NCBI RefSeq assembly: GCF_008727735.1
Contig: NZ_CP044227.1
Location: 2,305,001-2,369,000, forward strand
DNA: 64,000 nt
Reading direction: 5' to 3'
Source: Flintibacter sp. KGMB00164
GTDB lineage: Bacteria > Bacillota > Clostridia > Oscillospirales > Oscillospiraceae
Position numbers and translations under genes: made by a program
In this document: in pieces, positions 1-8,364 of the stretch
Layout: the number at the start of each line of letters is the position of its first letter
Numbering within the stretch: position 1 is the stretch's first letter
The notes under the pieces: model-generated
What the model saw: only the letters and a program-made list of their open reading frames with translations
The model's database searches: none
Told to the model about the DNA's origin: nothing

Positions 1-1
1 C

Positions 2-1921
2 GAAAGCCTGTCCAGCGGCACAGTAGGCACGACTTATAGTCAGACCCTTGCCGCCACTGGCGAAAACATTACATGGAGTGTCACCAGCGGCAATCTGCCT
101 ACGGGGTTGGACCTGAGCGGAAACACCATCTCCGGCACCCCGACGACTGCGGGCACTTCGACCTTTACCGTAAAGGCTGAAAACAGCGCTGGCAGCGACA
201 GCAAGGAATATACGTTAACCATCCAGTCCGCAACGGTTCCTGTCACCGGCGTGATGCTAAGCGAGACTGAGCTTTCCCTGTTCACCGGCAACACCGCGAC
301 CCTGACCGCCACGGTGCAGCCGGACAACGCCGCCAACAAAAATGTGACCTGGAGCAGCAATAATGCCGATGTTGCCACCGTGCAGAACGGCACCGTCACC
401 GCCGTGGGCGCGGGCGCGACCACCATCACTGTCCAAACCCAGGACGGCAATCACACCGCCACCTGCCAGGTGAAGGTGACCCAATCGACTTACAGCATTT
501 TCGCCGACACCACGGCGCTCAACTTTGGCAGCGCCTATACAGGATATGCACAACCCGCCGCGCAGACTGTGACCGTGGAAAATACCGGCAACCAGCCCCA
601 GACCCTGACCCAGCCCGCATCCACCAGCAGTTTTGAGGTGGGGAGCCTCTCCAAGTCCGAGCTGGCCGCAGGCGAGGCAGCCACCTTCACGGTGCAGCCC
701 AAGGCCGGGCTTTCCGTTGGTACATATAGTGAGAACATCGCAGTTACCAGTTCTGAGGGTGCAACCGTGACGATCACCGCCAGCTTCACCGTGATGCGGT
801 ACAGCAGCGGCGGCGGCTCGTCCACCCCCACCAAGACCCCCAGCGATCAGGCCGTGGACAAGATCGAGAGCGCCAAGGACGGCAGTACGGTAAAGATCAC
901 CCTCCGCAGCGGCCAGACCAAGCTGGACAAAGAGGTATTCGAGGAGCTGGCGGGCCGGGATGTGACCCTGGAGATCAGCCTGAGCAATGGTGTCACCTGG
1001 ACCCTCAACGGCCAAGACATCCCGAAAAACGCCAAGTTCTCCGACCTGGATCTGGGCGTCACCCTGGACGCCTCCACCATCCCCGTCAGCGTCATCAACA
1101 CCATCACCGGCGAGGTGGACACCATCCAGCTCTCCCTCAAGCACGACGGGGAATTTGGGTTCACCATGACCCTCTCTGCCCCGCTGGGCAAGACCAACGC
1201 CGGGTACTGGGCCAACCTCTATTACTACAACAAGGGGACGAAGGCGCTGGAGTTCCAGTCCGCCAGCAGGATTGCCTCCAACGGCACGGCGGAGTTTGCC
1301 TTCGACCACGCCTCCGACTACGCCATCGTCATCGACACCGACAGCCACGAGCCGGTGGAGCTGTCCTTCGCCGATGTGCCGGAGGACGCTTGGTATGAGG
1401 ACGCTGCGGGCTATGTCTACAAGCACGGCCTTATGGCGGGCACCAGCGTTACCACCTTTGCCCCCGATGTGACCACCAGCCGGGCCATGATCGCCACCAT
1501 CCTCTGGCGCATGGCGGGCAGTCCCGTGGTCAATTACGCCATGAACTACACCGATGTGGCCCAGGGCCAGTGGTACTCCGAGGCCGTCCGCTGGGCCACC
1601 AGCGAGGGCGTGGTCTCCGGCTACGGGGATTCCTTCGGCACCAATGACCCCATCACCCGGGAGCAGTTTGCCACCATGCTGTGGCGCTATGCCCAGACCC
1701 AGGGCTATGATGTGTCCATCGGTGAGGACACCAACATCCTGTCCTACACGGATGTTGCGGATCTCAGTGAGTATGCCATCCCCGCCATGCAGTGGGCTGT
1801 GGGCGCTGGAATCATCAACGGCACCGGCGACGGCTCTACCATCAGTCCCCTGGGCCAGGCCACCCGGGCCCAGGCGGCGGTGATGCTCATGCAATTTTGC
1901 GAGGAATATGTAGTCTGGTAA
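2..1921 (+). CDS. Ig-like / SLH-domain surface protein (5' truncated by window)
   Basis: The reading frame is open from base 2, so the true start lies upstream; 639 codons are visible. In order it shows a putative Ig-like (He_PIG type) domain, residues about 1-75; a typical bacterial Ig-like Big_2 domain, about 80-160; a second beta-rich domain, about 165-265; a Ser/Gly-Pro-Thr linker; a domain of unknown type; and three C-terminal SLH repeats from about residue 455, beginning FADVPEDAWYEDA, YTDVAQGQWYSEA and YTDVADLSEYAIPA. SLH repeats anchor proteins to cell-wall polymers, so a wall-attached surface protein is inferred. A strong terminator follows directly. The ligand is unknown. Confidence 0.9.
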   Translation, partial: ESLSSGTVGTTYSQTLAATGENITWSVTSGNLPTGLDLSGNTISGTPTTAGTSTFTVKAENSAGSDSKEYTLTIQSATVPVTGVMLSETELSLFTGNTATLTATVQPDNAANKNVTWSSNNADVATVQNGTVTAVGAGATTITVQTQDGNHTATCQVKVTQSTYSIFADTTALNFGSAYTGYAQPAAQTVTVENTGNQPQTLTQPASTSSFEVGSLSKSELAAGEAATFTVQPKAGLSVGTYSENIAVTSSEGATVTITASFTVMRYSSGGGSSTPTKTPSDQAVDKIESAKDGSTVKITLRSGQTKLDKEVFEELAGRDVTLEISLSNGVTWTLNGQDIPKNAKFSDLDLGVTLDASTIPVSVINTITGEVDTIQLSLKHDGEFGFTMTLSAPLGKTNAGYWANLYYYNKGTKALEFQSASRIASNGTAEFAFDHASDYAIVIDTDSHEPVELSFADVPEDAWYEDAAGYVYKHGLMAGTSVTTFAPDVTTSRAMIATILWRMAGSPVVNYAMNYTDVAQGQWYSEAVRWATSEGVVSGYGDSFGTNDPITREQFATMLWRYAQTQGYDVSIGEDTNILSYTDVADLSEYAIPAMQWAVGAGIINGTGDGSTISPLGQATRAQAAVMLMQFCEEYVVW

Positions 1922-1936
1922 GCAGCAAAACAGGAC

Positions 1937-1976
1937 AGCAGCCCCATTGGCTTTTCGGCCAATGGGGCTGCTTTTT
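1937..1976 (+). terminator. Rho-independent terminator after SLH surface protein
   Basis: A perfect 15-bp stem (1937-1951 with 1958-1972), a TTTTCG loop and a T-run ending about 1976. Confidence 0.9.
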
Positions 1977-2044
1977 GATCTTCTTCCGGTTTTTTCGGGT
2001 CAATGACCCCTCGCGAATGCCCACGGTAGAGCCCGCCGGTTTCG

Positions 2045-2230
2045 TCACGATGTACAATCCAGACCAGTTCGTTTTGCCAGATCCAGCATCCCGTAGCAGA
2101 ACATTTCCCACCATGTCCATGTCGTCTGTGACGGGTCGCCCTCTCGGATTCGCATGGTACGTCGAATTTCTTTTGGTATTACGACACGACCTAAGTCATC
2201 GATCCTGCGGACAATACCTGTTGCTTTCAT
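2045..2230 (-). pseudogene. Truncated SpoVT/AbrB-type regulator (N-terminal hairpin only)
   Basis: The first 33 residues are an almost canonical SpoVT N-terminal AbrB DNA-binding domain (MKATGIVRRIDDLGRVVIPK, then EIRRTMRIREGDP). After that the sequence departs from the family and stops at 61 aa; SpoVT is normally about 180 aa with a C-terminal GAF domain. Neither of the other two frames restores a SpoVT C-terminus. The ribosome binding site is good (GGGAGG, about 8 nt before ATG) and a forespore-type promoter lies upstream, so it may still be expressed. Codon use (AGG, ATA, CGA, TTA) is more AT-rich than that of neighbours. It may be a relic or a minimal DNA-binding peptide. Confidence 0.6.
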
Positions 2231-2271
2231 CTATATAATTCCTCCCACGGTGGTTTTTTGGAAACAAAATA

Positions 2272-2300
2272 TAGTATGGACAGGAAAACGGAGGCTATGC
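2272..2300 (-). promoter_or_regulatory. Forespore (sigma G-like) promoter of the spoVT fragment
   Basis: On the minus strand, GCATA (2296-2300), a 17-bp spacer and CATACTA (2272-2278). This matches the published sigma G pattern GHATR-N17/18-CATNHTA. The ATG is 42 bp downstream. spoVT is a sigma G gene in Bacillus subtilis. Confidence 0.6.
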
Positions 2301-2378
2301 GTGGATCATTCACAGGGACCCATTCCCAGCTGCCCATTATTTTTGTACGCATTTGTGCGTCATACAAAGACAAAAAGC

Positions 2379-2407
2379 TTGACGAACAGGTGAAAAAAAC
2401 GTAAAAT
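2379..2407 (+). promoter_or_regulatory. Housekeeping promoter of the OPT-pepD operon
   Basis: TTGACG (2379-2384), a 17-bp spacer and TAAAAT (2402-2407), 93 bp before the GTG start of the transporter. Confidence 0.65.
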
Positions 2408-2500
2408 AGTGAACTAGCTGCAAAAGCAGTTTCCATCCTGGCGCAAGCCGGAGAGAGGGGTGGAGCTGGCAGCGAAAATAAAAGAAGGGAAAGAAACATC

Positions 2501-4438
2501 GTGGAAGAGAAAAAATTCCAACCCTATGTCCCCGCGGACAAGGTGATGCCGGAATTTACCGTGGTTTCCATTGTGTTGGGCGCTATTCTGGCCATCGTCT
2601 TTGGCGGCGCCAACGCCTACCTGGGACTGCGCGTAGGCATGACCGTTTCCGCATCCATCCCCGCGGCTGTTATTTCCATGGGCGTCATCCGCAAGATCCT
2701 GCGGCGTGATTCCATCCTGGAAAATAACATGGTGCAGACCATCGGCTCCGCCGGTGAGTCCGTGGCCGCCGGTGCCATCTTCACCCTGCCTGCTCTGTTT
2801 ATGTGGGCCAAGGAAGGCATGGGCAACGCTCCCGGCCTGGTGGAGATCGGCCTGATTGCCCTGTGCGGCGGCGTACTGGGCGTGCTGATGATGATCCCCC
2901 TGCGCAGCGCTCTGATCGTCAAGGAGCACGGCGTGCTGGCTTACCCCGAGGGACAGGCCTGCGCCGAGGTTCTGATCGCCGGTGAAGAGGGCGGCGCCAA
3001 GGCGTCCACCGTGTTCTCCGGTCTGGGCATCGCTGCCGTCTACAAGTTCATTGCCGACGGCCTGAAGATCTTCCCCAGCGAGATCACCTATGATATCTCC
3101 GCTTACAAGGGCTCCGGTGTGGGCATCGACGTGCTGCCCGCCCTGGCCGGCGTGGGCTATATCTGCGGCGCCAAGGTATCCTCTTACCTGTTCGCCGGCG
3201 GTATCCTGGGCTGGCTGGTCATCATGCCTCTGATGGTTCTGTTCGGCGGCGACGCTGTCATGTTCCCCGTCACCGACATGACCATCAACGAGCTGGTGGC
3301 TGCTAACGGCGTGTCCGCCCTGTGGAGCAACTACCTGCGCTACATTGGCGCCGGTGCCGTGGCCTGCGGCGGCGTGCTCAGCCTCATCAAGTCCCTGCCT
3401 CTGATCGTGCGCACCTTCAAGGACGCCATGGGCGACTACGGCAAGGGCCGCACCGTCAGCACCCTGCGTACCGAGCAGGACATCCCCATGAAGGTCGTTC
3501 TGCTGGGCGTGCTGCTGGTGGCCATCGTGCTGTGGCTGGTTCCCGCTATCCCCCTGAACCTGTTCACCGCTCTGATCGTCATTGTCTTCGGCTTCTTCTT
3601 TGCCACCGTGTCCTCCCGGATGGTGGGCCTCATTGGTTCTTCCAATAACCCCGTCTCCGGCATGGCCATTGCTACCCTGCTCATCTCCACCATGCTGCTG
3701 AAGGCCACCGGCACCGTTGGCATTGAGGGCATGACCGCTGCCATCGTCATCGGCGGCATCATCTGCGTCATCGCCGCCATCGCCGGCGATACCTCTCAGG
3801 ACCTGAAGACCGGCTTCCTGGTTGGCGCTACCCCCAAGAAGCAGCAGATCGGCGAGCTGATCGGCGTTGCGGTTTCCTCCGTGGCCATCGGCGCTATCCT
3901 GTACCTGCTGAGCATGGCTTGGGGCGGCTACGGCTCCAACGACCTGCCCGCTCCTCAGGCGATGCTGATGAAGATGATCGTCGAGGGCGTTATGGGCGGC
4001 AACCTGCCCTGGAACATGGTGTTCGCCGGCGTGTTCATCGCCATCGTGGTAGAGGTGCTGGGCATCCCCGTGCTGCCCTTCGCCATCGGCCTGTATCTGC
4101 CCATCTACCTGTCCGTGCCCATGATGCTGGGCGGCGCTCTGCGCTGGTTCCTGGAGAAGCGTAAGTACGCCTCTGAGAAGGACAAGAACGACACCGTGCA
4201 GTCCGGCGTGCTGTACTCCTCCGGCCTCATCGCCGGCGAGGGTATCGTGGGCATCCTGCTGGCCGTGCTGGCTATCATCCCCGCTGGTATGAGCGATGAA
4301 GGCGTTGCTCTGTATGTCAGCGACAAGATCAACTTCAGCGAGGTCTTCAGCATCGGCAACATCGGCGGTCTCATCTGCTTTGCCGTCATCCTGTTCACCA
4401 TCTATCTCTTCGCCACCAAGGACAGCAAGAAGAAGTAA
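2501..4438 (+). CDS. OPT-family oligopeptide transporter
   Basis: A 645-aa polytopic membrane protein. It carries the OPT family N-terminal signature (GGANAYLGLRVGMTVSASIP) and repeated long hydrophobic segments throughout. The family imports oligopeptides, probably by cation symport. The start is GTG at 2501, set by the purine-rich RBS at 2482-2490. It is first in a run with a PqqD-like gene, a small membrane protein and the dipeptidase pepD, so peptide import coupled to intracellular hydrolysis is a reasonable inference. The substrate range cannot be read from the sequence. Confidence 0.92.
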   Translation: MEEKKFQPYVPADKVMPEFTVVSIVLGAILAIVFGGANAYLGLRVGMTVSASIPAAVISMGVIRKILRRDSILENNMVQTIGSAGESVAAGAIFTLPALFMWAKEGMGNAPGLVEIGLIALCGGVLGVLMMIPLRSALIVKEHGVLAYPEGQACAEVLIAGEEGGAKASTVFSGLGIAAVYKFIADGLKIFPSEITYDISAYKGSGVGIDVLPALAGVGYICGAKVSSYLFAGGILGWLVIMPLMVLFGGDAVMFPVTDMTINELVAANGVSALWSNYLRYIGAGAVACGGVLSLIKSLPLIVRTFKDAMGDYGKGRTVSTLRTEQDIPMKVVLLGVLLVAIVLWLVPAIPLNLFTALIVIVFGFFFATVSSRMVGLIGSSNNPVSGMAIATLLISTMLLKATGTVGIEGMTAAIVIGGIICVIAAIAGDTSQDLKTGFLVGATPKKQQIGELIGVAVSSVAIGAILYLLSMAWGGYGSNDLPAPQAMLMKMIVEGVMGGNLPWNMVFAGVFIAIVVEVLGIPVLPFAIGLYLPIYLSVPMMLGGALRWFLEKRKYASEKDKNDTVQSGVLYSSGLIAGEGIVGILLAVLAIIPAGMSDEGVALYVSDKINFSEVFSIGNIGGLICFAVILFTIYLFATKDSKKK

Positions 4439-4456
4439 TTCTTGTTTTTTCCCCAG

Positions 4457-4490
4457 CCGGGCTGTATACTTTGGTATGCAGCCCGGTTTG
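4457..4490 (+). terminator. Hairpin after OPT gene, probably a partial terminator
   Basis: A 13-bp stem with one G-U pair (4457-4469 with 4474-4486) and a TTTG loop, followed only by TTTGGG. The weak T-run suggests attenuation or mRNA processing between the transporter and the downstream genes. Confidence 0.45.
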
Positions 4491-4516
4491 GGTTATTATC
4501 CATGAGGAGAAACGAA

Positions 4517-4879
4517 ATGGCCAAGAAAAAGAGCGAGAACTATTTGGATTTCATCCCCGTTATCAACCCTAAAAATGACTGGAGCGAGGGCGAGGACGGT
4601 ATTGTCACCATCCATATGGTCCACCGGGGCTTCTACGCTACCATCGCCCAGAAGGTCTTCCACACGCCCCGAGTCAGCCACATCAAGCTGGACGAGTACG
4701 GCAGCTTTCTGTGGAAGCGGATCAACGGCGAACGCACGGTGGGTCAACTGGCCCAGCAGCTGAAGGAACAGTTCGGCGACCAGGCCGAACCTCTCTACGA
4801 TCGACTGGTAAAATATATGCAGATCCTGCGCAACAACGAGTTTATCCTGTTTCGCGGAAAGGACAAGGTGAAGGAATGA
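4517..4879 (+). CDS. PqqD-family small protein
   Basis: A 120-aa protein. Residues about 40-115 resemble a PqqD domain: a beta strand ending KLDEYGSFLWKRINGERTV, then a winged-helix-like region. PqqD-type domains bind precursor peptides for radical-SAM or other RiPP enzymes, but no such enzyme or precursor is visible nearby. The start at 4517 is chosen because GAGGAG (4504-4509) sits 7 nt upstream; an ATG at 4502 would lie upstream of the RBS. It shares an ATGA overlap with the next gene. Its role beside a peptide transporter is unknown. Confidence 0.75.
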   Translation: MAKKKSENYLDFIPVINPKNDWSEGEDGIVTIHMVHRGFYATIAQKVFHTPRVSHIKLDEYGSFLWKRINGERTVGQLAQQLKEQFGDQAEPLYDRLVKYMQILRNNEFILFRGKDKVKE

Positions 4880-5220
4880 ATACCTTGGAGACCATTCTGG
4901 GCATTCTGGCCTTTGCCGTGGTCATCGCGGTGCTGTATGTGTGGGGTCTGAAAAAGAGCTACACCCAAAGCGCCGATCTGGAACGCATTTTGCTCAGTAA
5001 AAGTGCGGGAAAGGTGGTAAACTACCTCAAGAAAAATGAGGAGATCACCCTTTCCCAGATGGCCCAGCTCTGCACCGGCGTAAAGGCCGGTCAGTTCTGG
5101 TCCCGGCAGAAGGCGGCAGTGCAAAATCCCAAGGCCTTCGCCCCCAAATTAGCCCAATACATGGTGGAACAGCTGCTGCTGGAGAAGAGCTCCAACGGCC
5201 GCTACCGCCTGAAGAAATAA
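4876..5220 (+). CDS. Small membrane-anchored protein of unknown function
   Basis: A 114-aa protein with one N-terminal membrane segment (residues about 8-26) and a basic cytoplasmic region whose 50-110 part could be a small helical or winged-helix fold. The start overlaps the stop of the PqqD-like gene (ATGA at 4876-4879), so the two are probably translationally coupled. I do not recognise the family. Its place between a peptide transporter, a PqqD-like protein and PepD suggests a part in the same peptide-handling process. Confidence 0.7.
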   Translation: MNTLETILGILAFAVVIAVLYVWGLKKSYTQSADLERILLSKSAGKVVNYLKKNEEITLSQMAQLCTGVKAGQFWSRQKAAVQNPKAFAPKLAQYMVEQLLLEKSSNGRYRLKK

Positions 5221-5246
5221 ATCTGCCACGAGAGGAGTATGCAGCT

Positions 5247-6698
5247 ATGAACGTACTATCCAACCTGGAACCCAAGAGCGTATTCCGCTTCTTTGAAGAT
5301 CTGTGCGCCATTCCCCACGGCTCCCGGAACACCAAGGCCATCAGCGATTACTGTGCGGCCTTCGCCAAGGAGCGCGGCCTGGAGCACTATCAGGACCAGG
5401 ACAATAACATCATCATCATCAAAGAGGCCACTGCCGGCTATGAGAATGCCCCCGCCATCATCCTCCAGGGCCACCTGGACATGGTGTGTGAGAAGGAGCA
5501 TGACTGCACCAAGGATATGGACAAGGAAGGTCTGGACCTGATGGTGGAGGGCGATTTTGTCACCGCCAAGGGCACCACCCTGGGCGGCGATGACGGCATC
5601 GCCGTAGCCATGGCTCTGGCTATTCTGGACGCCAAGGACATCCCCCATCCCCGCCTGGAGGCCGTGTTCACCGTGGACGAGGAGATCGGCATGCTGGGCG
5701 CTGTTTCCATGGACGTGTCTCCCCTGAAGGGCCGTCAGCTGCTGAACCTGGACTCCGAGGAGGAGGGCGTGTTCACCGTCAGCTGCGCCGGCGGCAATGT
5801 AACCACCTGCCTGCTGCCCATCGCCCGTGCTCCCTTCCAGGGAAGCGCCCTCACCATTACCATCAGCGGCCTGCAGGGCGGCCACTCCGGCACGGAGATC
5901 CACAAGGGCCGTGCCAACGCCAACATGCTCATGGGCCGTCTGCTCCAGGCTGTGGCCGCAGCGACCGAAATGCGCATTGTGGCTGTGAACGGCGGTCTGA
6001 AGGACAACGCCATTCCCATCAAGACTCAGGCTCAGGTGCTGGTGGCTGACGCCGCCGCTGCCAAGGCCGCCGCCCAGGAGATGGGCGCCTGCTTTGCCGC
6101 CGAGTACCGGGTCACCGATCCCAACGTAGCCGTATCCGTGGAGGACGCCGGCGAAGGCGAGGCCATGGACGCCGCCTCCACCAAGAAGGTGCTGTGCATG
6201 CTTACCTGCCTGCCCAACGGGGTTCAGGTCATGAGCGCCGACATCGCCGGCCTGGTGCAGACCTCTCTGAACCTGGGCATCCTGACCACTGAGGACTCCG
6301 TGGTGCGTGCCTCCTTCTGCGTACGCAGCTCGGTGGACTCTCAGAAGGAGATGCTCAAGGCCCGTCTGTCCAGCCTGATGGAGCAGCTGGGCGGCAGCGT
6401 GGAGTTCTTCGGCGAGTACTCTGGCTGGGAGTATCTGGCTGACTCCCCCCTGCGTGATCGCCTGGTGGCCGTCTTCCGCGAGCAGTACAGCCGTGAGCCT
6501 CGCATCGAGGCCATCCACGCCGGCGTGGAGTGCGGCATTTTCGCCGGCAAGCTGCCCGGCCTGGACTGCGTATCCATCGGTCCCGACCTGTTTGAGATCC
6601 ACACTCCCCGGGAGCGCATGAGCATTTCTTCCGTGCAGCGCCTGTGGAATTTCGTCCTGGAAGTATTGAAGCGCAGCAAACAAACTATTTGTAATTAA
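5247..6698 (+). CDS. pepD: Aminoacyl-histidine dipeptidase (PepD, peptidase M20)
   Basis: A 483-aa cytoplasmic dipeptidase that hydrolyses Xaa-His and related dipeptides using two zinc ions. Family motifs are present: the first metal ligand in LQGHLDMV, the bridging Asp in GGDDGIAVA, the catalytic and ligand Glu pair in VDEEIGM, and NLDSEEEG. Length fits the PepD subfamily. The RBS GAGAGGAG (5229-5236) selects this start. It is the last gene of the OPT-PqqD unit and ends at a strong bidirectional terminator, in keeping with breakdown of imported peptides. Confidence 0.93.
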   Translation: MNVLSNLEPKSVFRFFEDLCAIPHGSRNTKAISDYCAAFAKERGLEHYQDQDNNIIIIKEATAGYENAPAIILQGHLDMVCEKEHDCTKDMDKEGLDLMVEGDFVTAKGTTLGGDDGIAVAMALAILDAKDIPHPRLEAVFTVDEEIGMLGAVSMDVSPLKGRQLLNLDSEEEGVFTVSCAGGNVTTCLLPIARAPFQGSALTITISGLQGGHSGTEIHKGRANANMLMGRLLQAVAAATEMRIVAVNGGLKDNAIPIKTQAQVLVADAAAAKAAAQEMGACFAAEYRVTDPNVAVSVEDAGEGEAMDAASTKKVLCMLTCLPNGVQVMSADIAGLVQTSLNLGILTTEDSVVRASFCVRSSVDSQKEMLKARLSSLMEQLGGSVEFFGEYSGWEYLADSPLRDRLVAVFREQYSREPRIEAIHAGVECGIFAGKLPGLDCVSIGPDLFEIHTPRERMSISSVQRLWNFVLEVLKRSKQTICN

Positions 6699-6700
6699 AA

Positions 6701-6748
6701 ATAGGCAAAAAAACTGGCAGCTCGTTGAGCTGCCAGTTTTTTATTGCC
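6701..6748. terminator. Bidirectional terminator between pepD and yesL-like gene
   Basis: CTGGCAGCTC (6714-6723), loop GTT, GAGCTGCCAG (6727-6736), flanked by A6 and T6 runs, with a further short outer stem. It serves the convergent operons on both strands. Confidence 0.9.
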
Positions 6749-7423
6749 TTAAAACTCCTCTTCTTCCTCTCCCTCCAGGTCAGGACAAAACTGGTCCAGA
6801 ACTGGACGCACAATCACCTGACCTGCCACACAGGGGAACATCAGTCCGCCCAGCAGGAAATAGGGAATGCTGAAGGGAAGAAATCCGATGGCCAGAACGG
6901 CCAGACAGTCGTTGAGCAGAGCGCACATCAGCGCCTGTCCCGGACGGGCAAAGCCCAGAGCAAAGCTCTGCCGCACCGCCTGGCCCAGCGGCATCCCCGA
7001 GGCGGCCAGAGGAAAGAGATAAGCCGACATAAGAAGGGACACCACAAACACAAACACAGAAAACACACACGGCAAAAAGAGGATCCAGTTTCCTACCGCC
7101 TGGCCCGCATAGAAAAAGCTGGACCACAGGGAGATGACAGGCAGAAGAACCGCCAGGAAGAAGGTGGGATACGAGCGCCAGAAGTTGGCGCGGAAGGACT
7201 GCCAGAACTCCCGGACGGTGACGCTGCGGTCCTCCGCCATTCTCCGGGACATGTGGTTTATAGCCAAAAGCGCGGGGGGCAGGGTGACCAGAGGCACCAG
7301 GGAGAGACAGGTGAGGGCATCCACCTTCACAATGGTCAGCCACTCCCGGGAGAAGATCTCCAGCAATCCGGAGGGACCGGTGCGCTCCTGGCGGCGGCGA
7401 AAATCATTGGGATTGAAAAACAT
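6749..7423 (-). CDS. DUF624 (YesL-like) membrane protein
   Basis: A 224-aa membrane protein with about five hydrophobic segments and an acidic C-terminus (DLEGEEEEEF). Its layout matches the YesL/DUF624 family, whose genes commonly sit in carbohydrate ABC-transporter operons; the biochemical role is not established. It is the last gene of the alpha-galactoside operon, 11 bp after the AraC regulator, and ends at the shared terminator. Confidence 0.8.
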   Translation of the reverse strand: MFFNPNDFRRRQERTGPSGLLEIFSREWLTIVKVDALTCLSLVPLVTLPPALLAINHMSRRMAEDRSVTVREFWQSFRANFWRSYPTFFLAVLLPVISLWSSFFYAGQAVGNWILFLPCVFSVFVFVVSLLMSAYLFPLAASGMPLGQAVRQSFALGFARPGQALMCALLNDCLAVLAIGFLPFSIPYFLLGGLMFPCVAGQVIVRPVLDQFCPDLEGEEEEEF

Positions 7424-7434
7424 CTGGTGCCTCC

Positions 7435-8340
7435 TTAGTTACGGACCTTGGGCGCCTTGGGCTGGCTTTGCTCGGCGCTCTGTTTTTTCTCCAGGGCCAT
7501 GAGATCCTCCTGGCGCCATACCCGAGGGGGCAGGCCCTGATATTTGCGGAACACCTTGGAGAAGTACAGCTGGTTTGGATAGCCCACCATACTGGCCACC
7601 TCTCCGATGCTCATGTTGGTGTTGCGCATGAGCTCCATGGCCTTGTTCACCCGGTAGCGGGCCAGGTACTCCTGGGGCGTCTGGCCCATGACTTCCTTGA
7701 ACAGGCGGCTGAAATAGGTGCGGTTAAGACCGCAGAAGCTGGCAATCTGTTCGATGCGGATGTCATCCCGGTAGTACTGGTCGATGAAGTGGATGGCCTC
7801 CCGGATGTAAAAGCCCTGCTGGGACAGGCCCCGCACCCGCTGCTTGGAGGAGGAGCTGTCGATCAGAGCGTCGAGGAAGAGGTAGAAGTGGGCCATCAGC
7901 TTCAGGGACGAGAACTGGGCATGGTTGGCAATAAACAGCAGCTCATCCTTCACCGGCTGGGACATGTCAGGCTGGATGGGGGTGTAGACCGGCTGGTCCT
8001 CCCCCAGCCCGGCCAGGGTCAGCCGGTACTGGGCCTGGACCCCGCCAAATTCCACCCAGGTGTAGGCCCAGGGGTCTTTTTCGTCGGCACAGTAGGTAGT
8101 CACCTGGTTGGGGCAGATCAGGAAGCCCTGTCCGGCCCGCAGAGGATAGGTCCGAACGGAGCCGTCCCGCTGCCGCACCTCCAGGTGTCCCTTCCCGGAA
8201 ATGATGTAGTGGAAGAGATAGTTGTTGCGCACATGGGGCCCATAGGAATACAGGGACTCGCACTGCTCCCAGCCAAACTGCACCAAAAACAGATCCACAA
8301 AATTTTCATGGGGAAACACAGAAAAGCGTCCCTGGTCCAT
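7435..8340 (-). CDS. AraC-family regulator of the alpha-galactoside operon
   Basis: A 301-aa protein with an N-terminal cupin-like sugar-sensing domain (residues about 20-160) and a C-terminal pair of AraC helix-turn-helix motifs (about 185-285), including RIEQIASFCGLNRTYFSRLF and the second-helix signature IGEVASMVGYPNQLYFSKVF. The architecture is that of MsmR/RafR-type activators. It lies directly downstream of the alpha-galactosidase gene and is probably the local activator responding to melibiose or raffinose, an inference from context. Confidence 0.88.
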   Translation of the reverse strand: MDQGRFSVFPHENFVDLFLVQFGWEQCESLYSYGPHVRNNYLFHYIISGKGHLEVRQRDGSVRTYPLRAGQGFLICPNQVTTYCADEKDPWAYTWVEFGGVQAQYRLTLAGLGEDQPVYTPIQPDMSQPVKDELLFIANHAQFSSLKLMAHFYLFLDALIDSSSSKQRVRGLSQQGFYIREAIHFIDQYYRDDIRIEQIASFCGLNRTYFSRLFKEVMGQTPQEYLARYRVNKAMELMRNTNMSIGEVASMVGYPNQLYFSKVFRKYQGLPPRVWRQEDLMALEKKQSAEQSQPKAPKVRN

Positions 8341-8364
8341 GGGTCATTCTCCTCTCAAAGTGAG

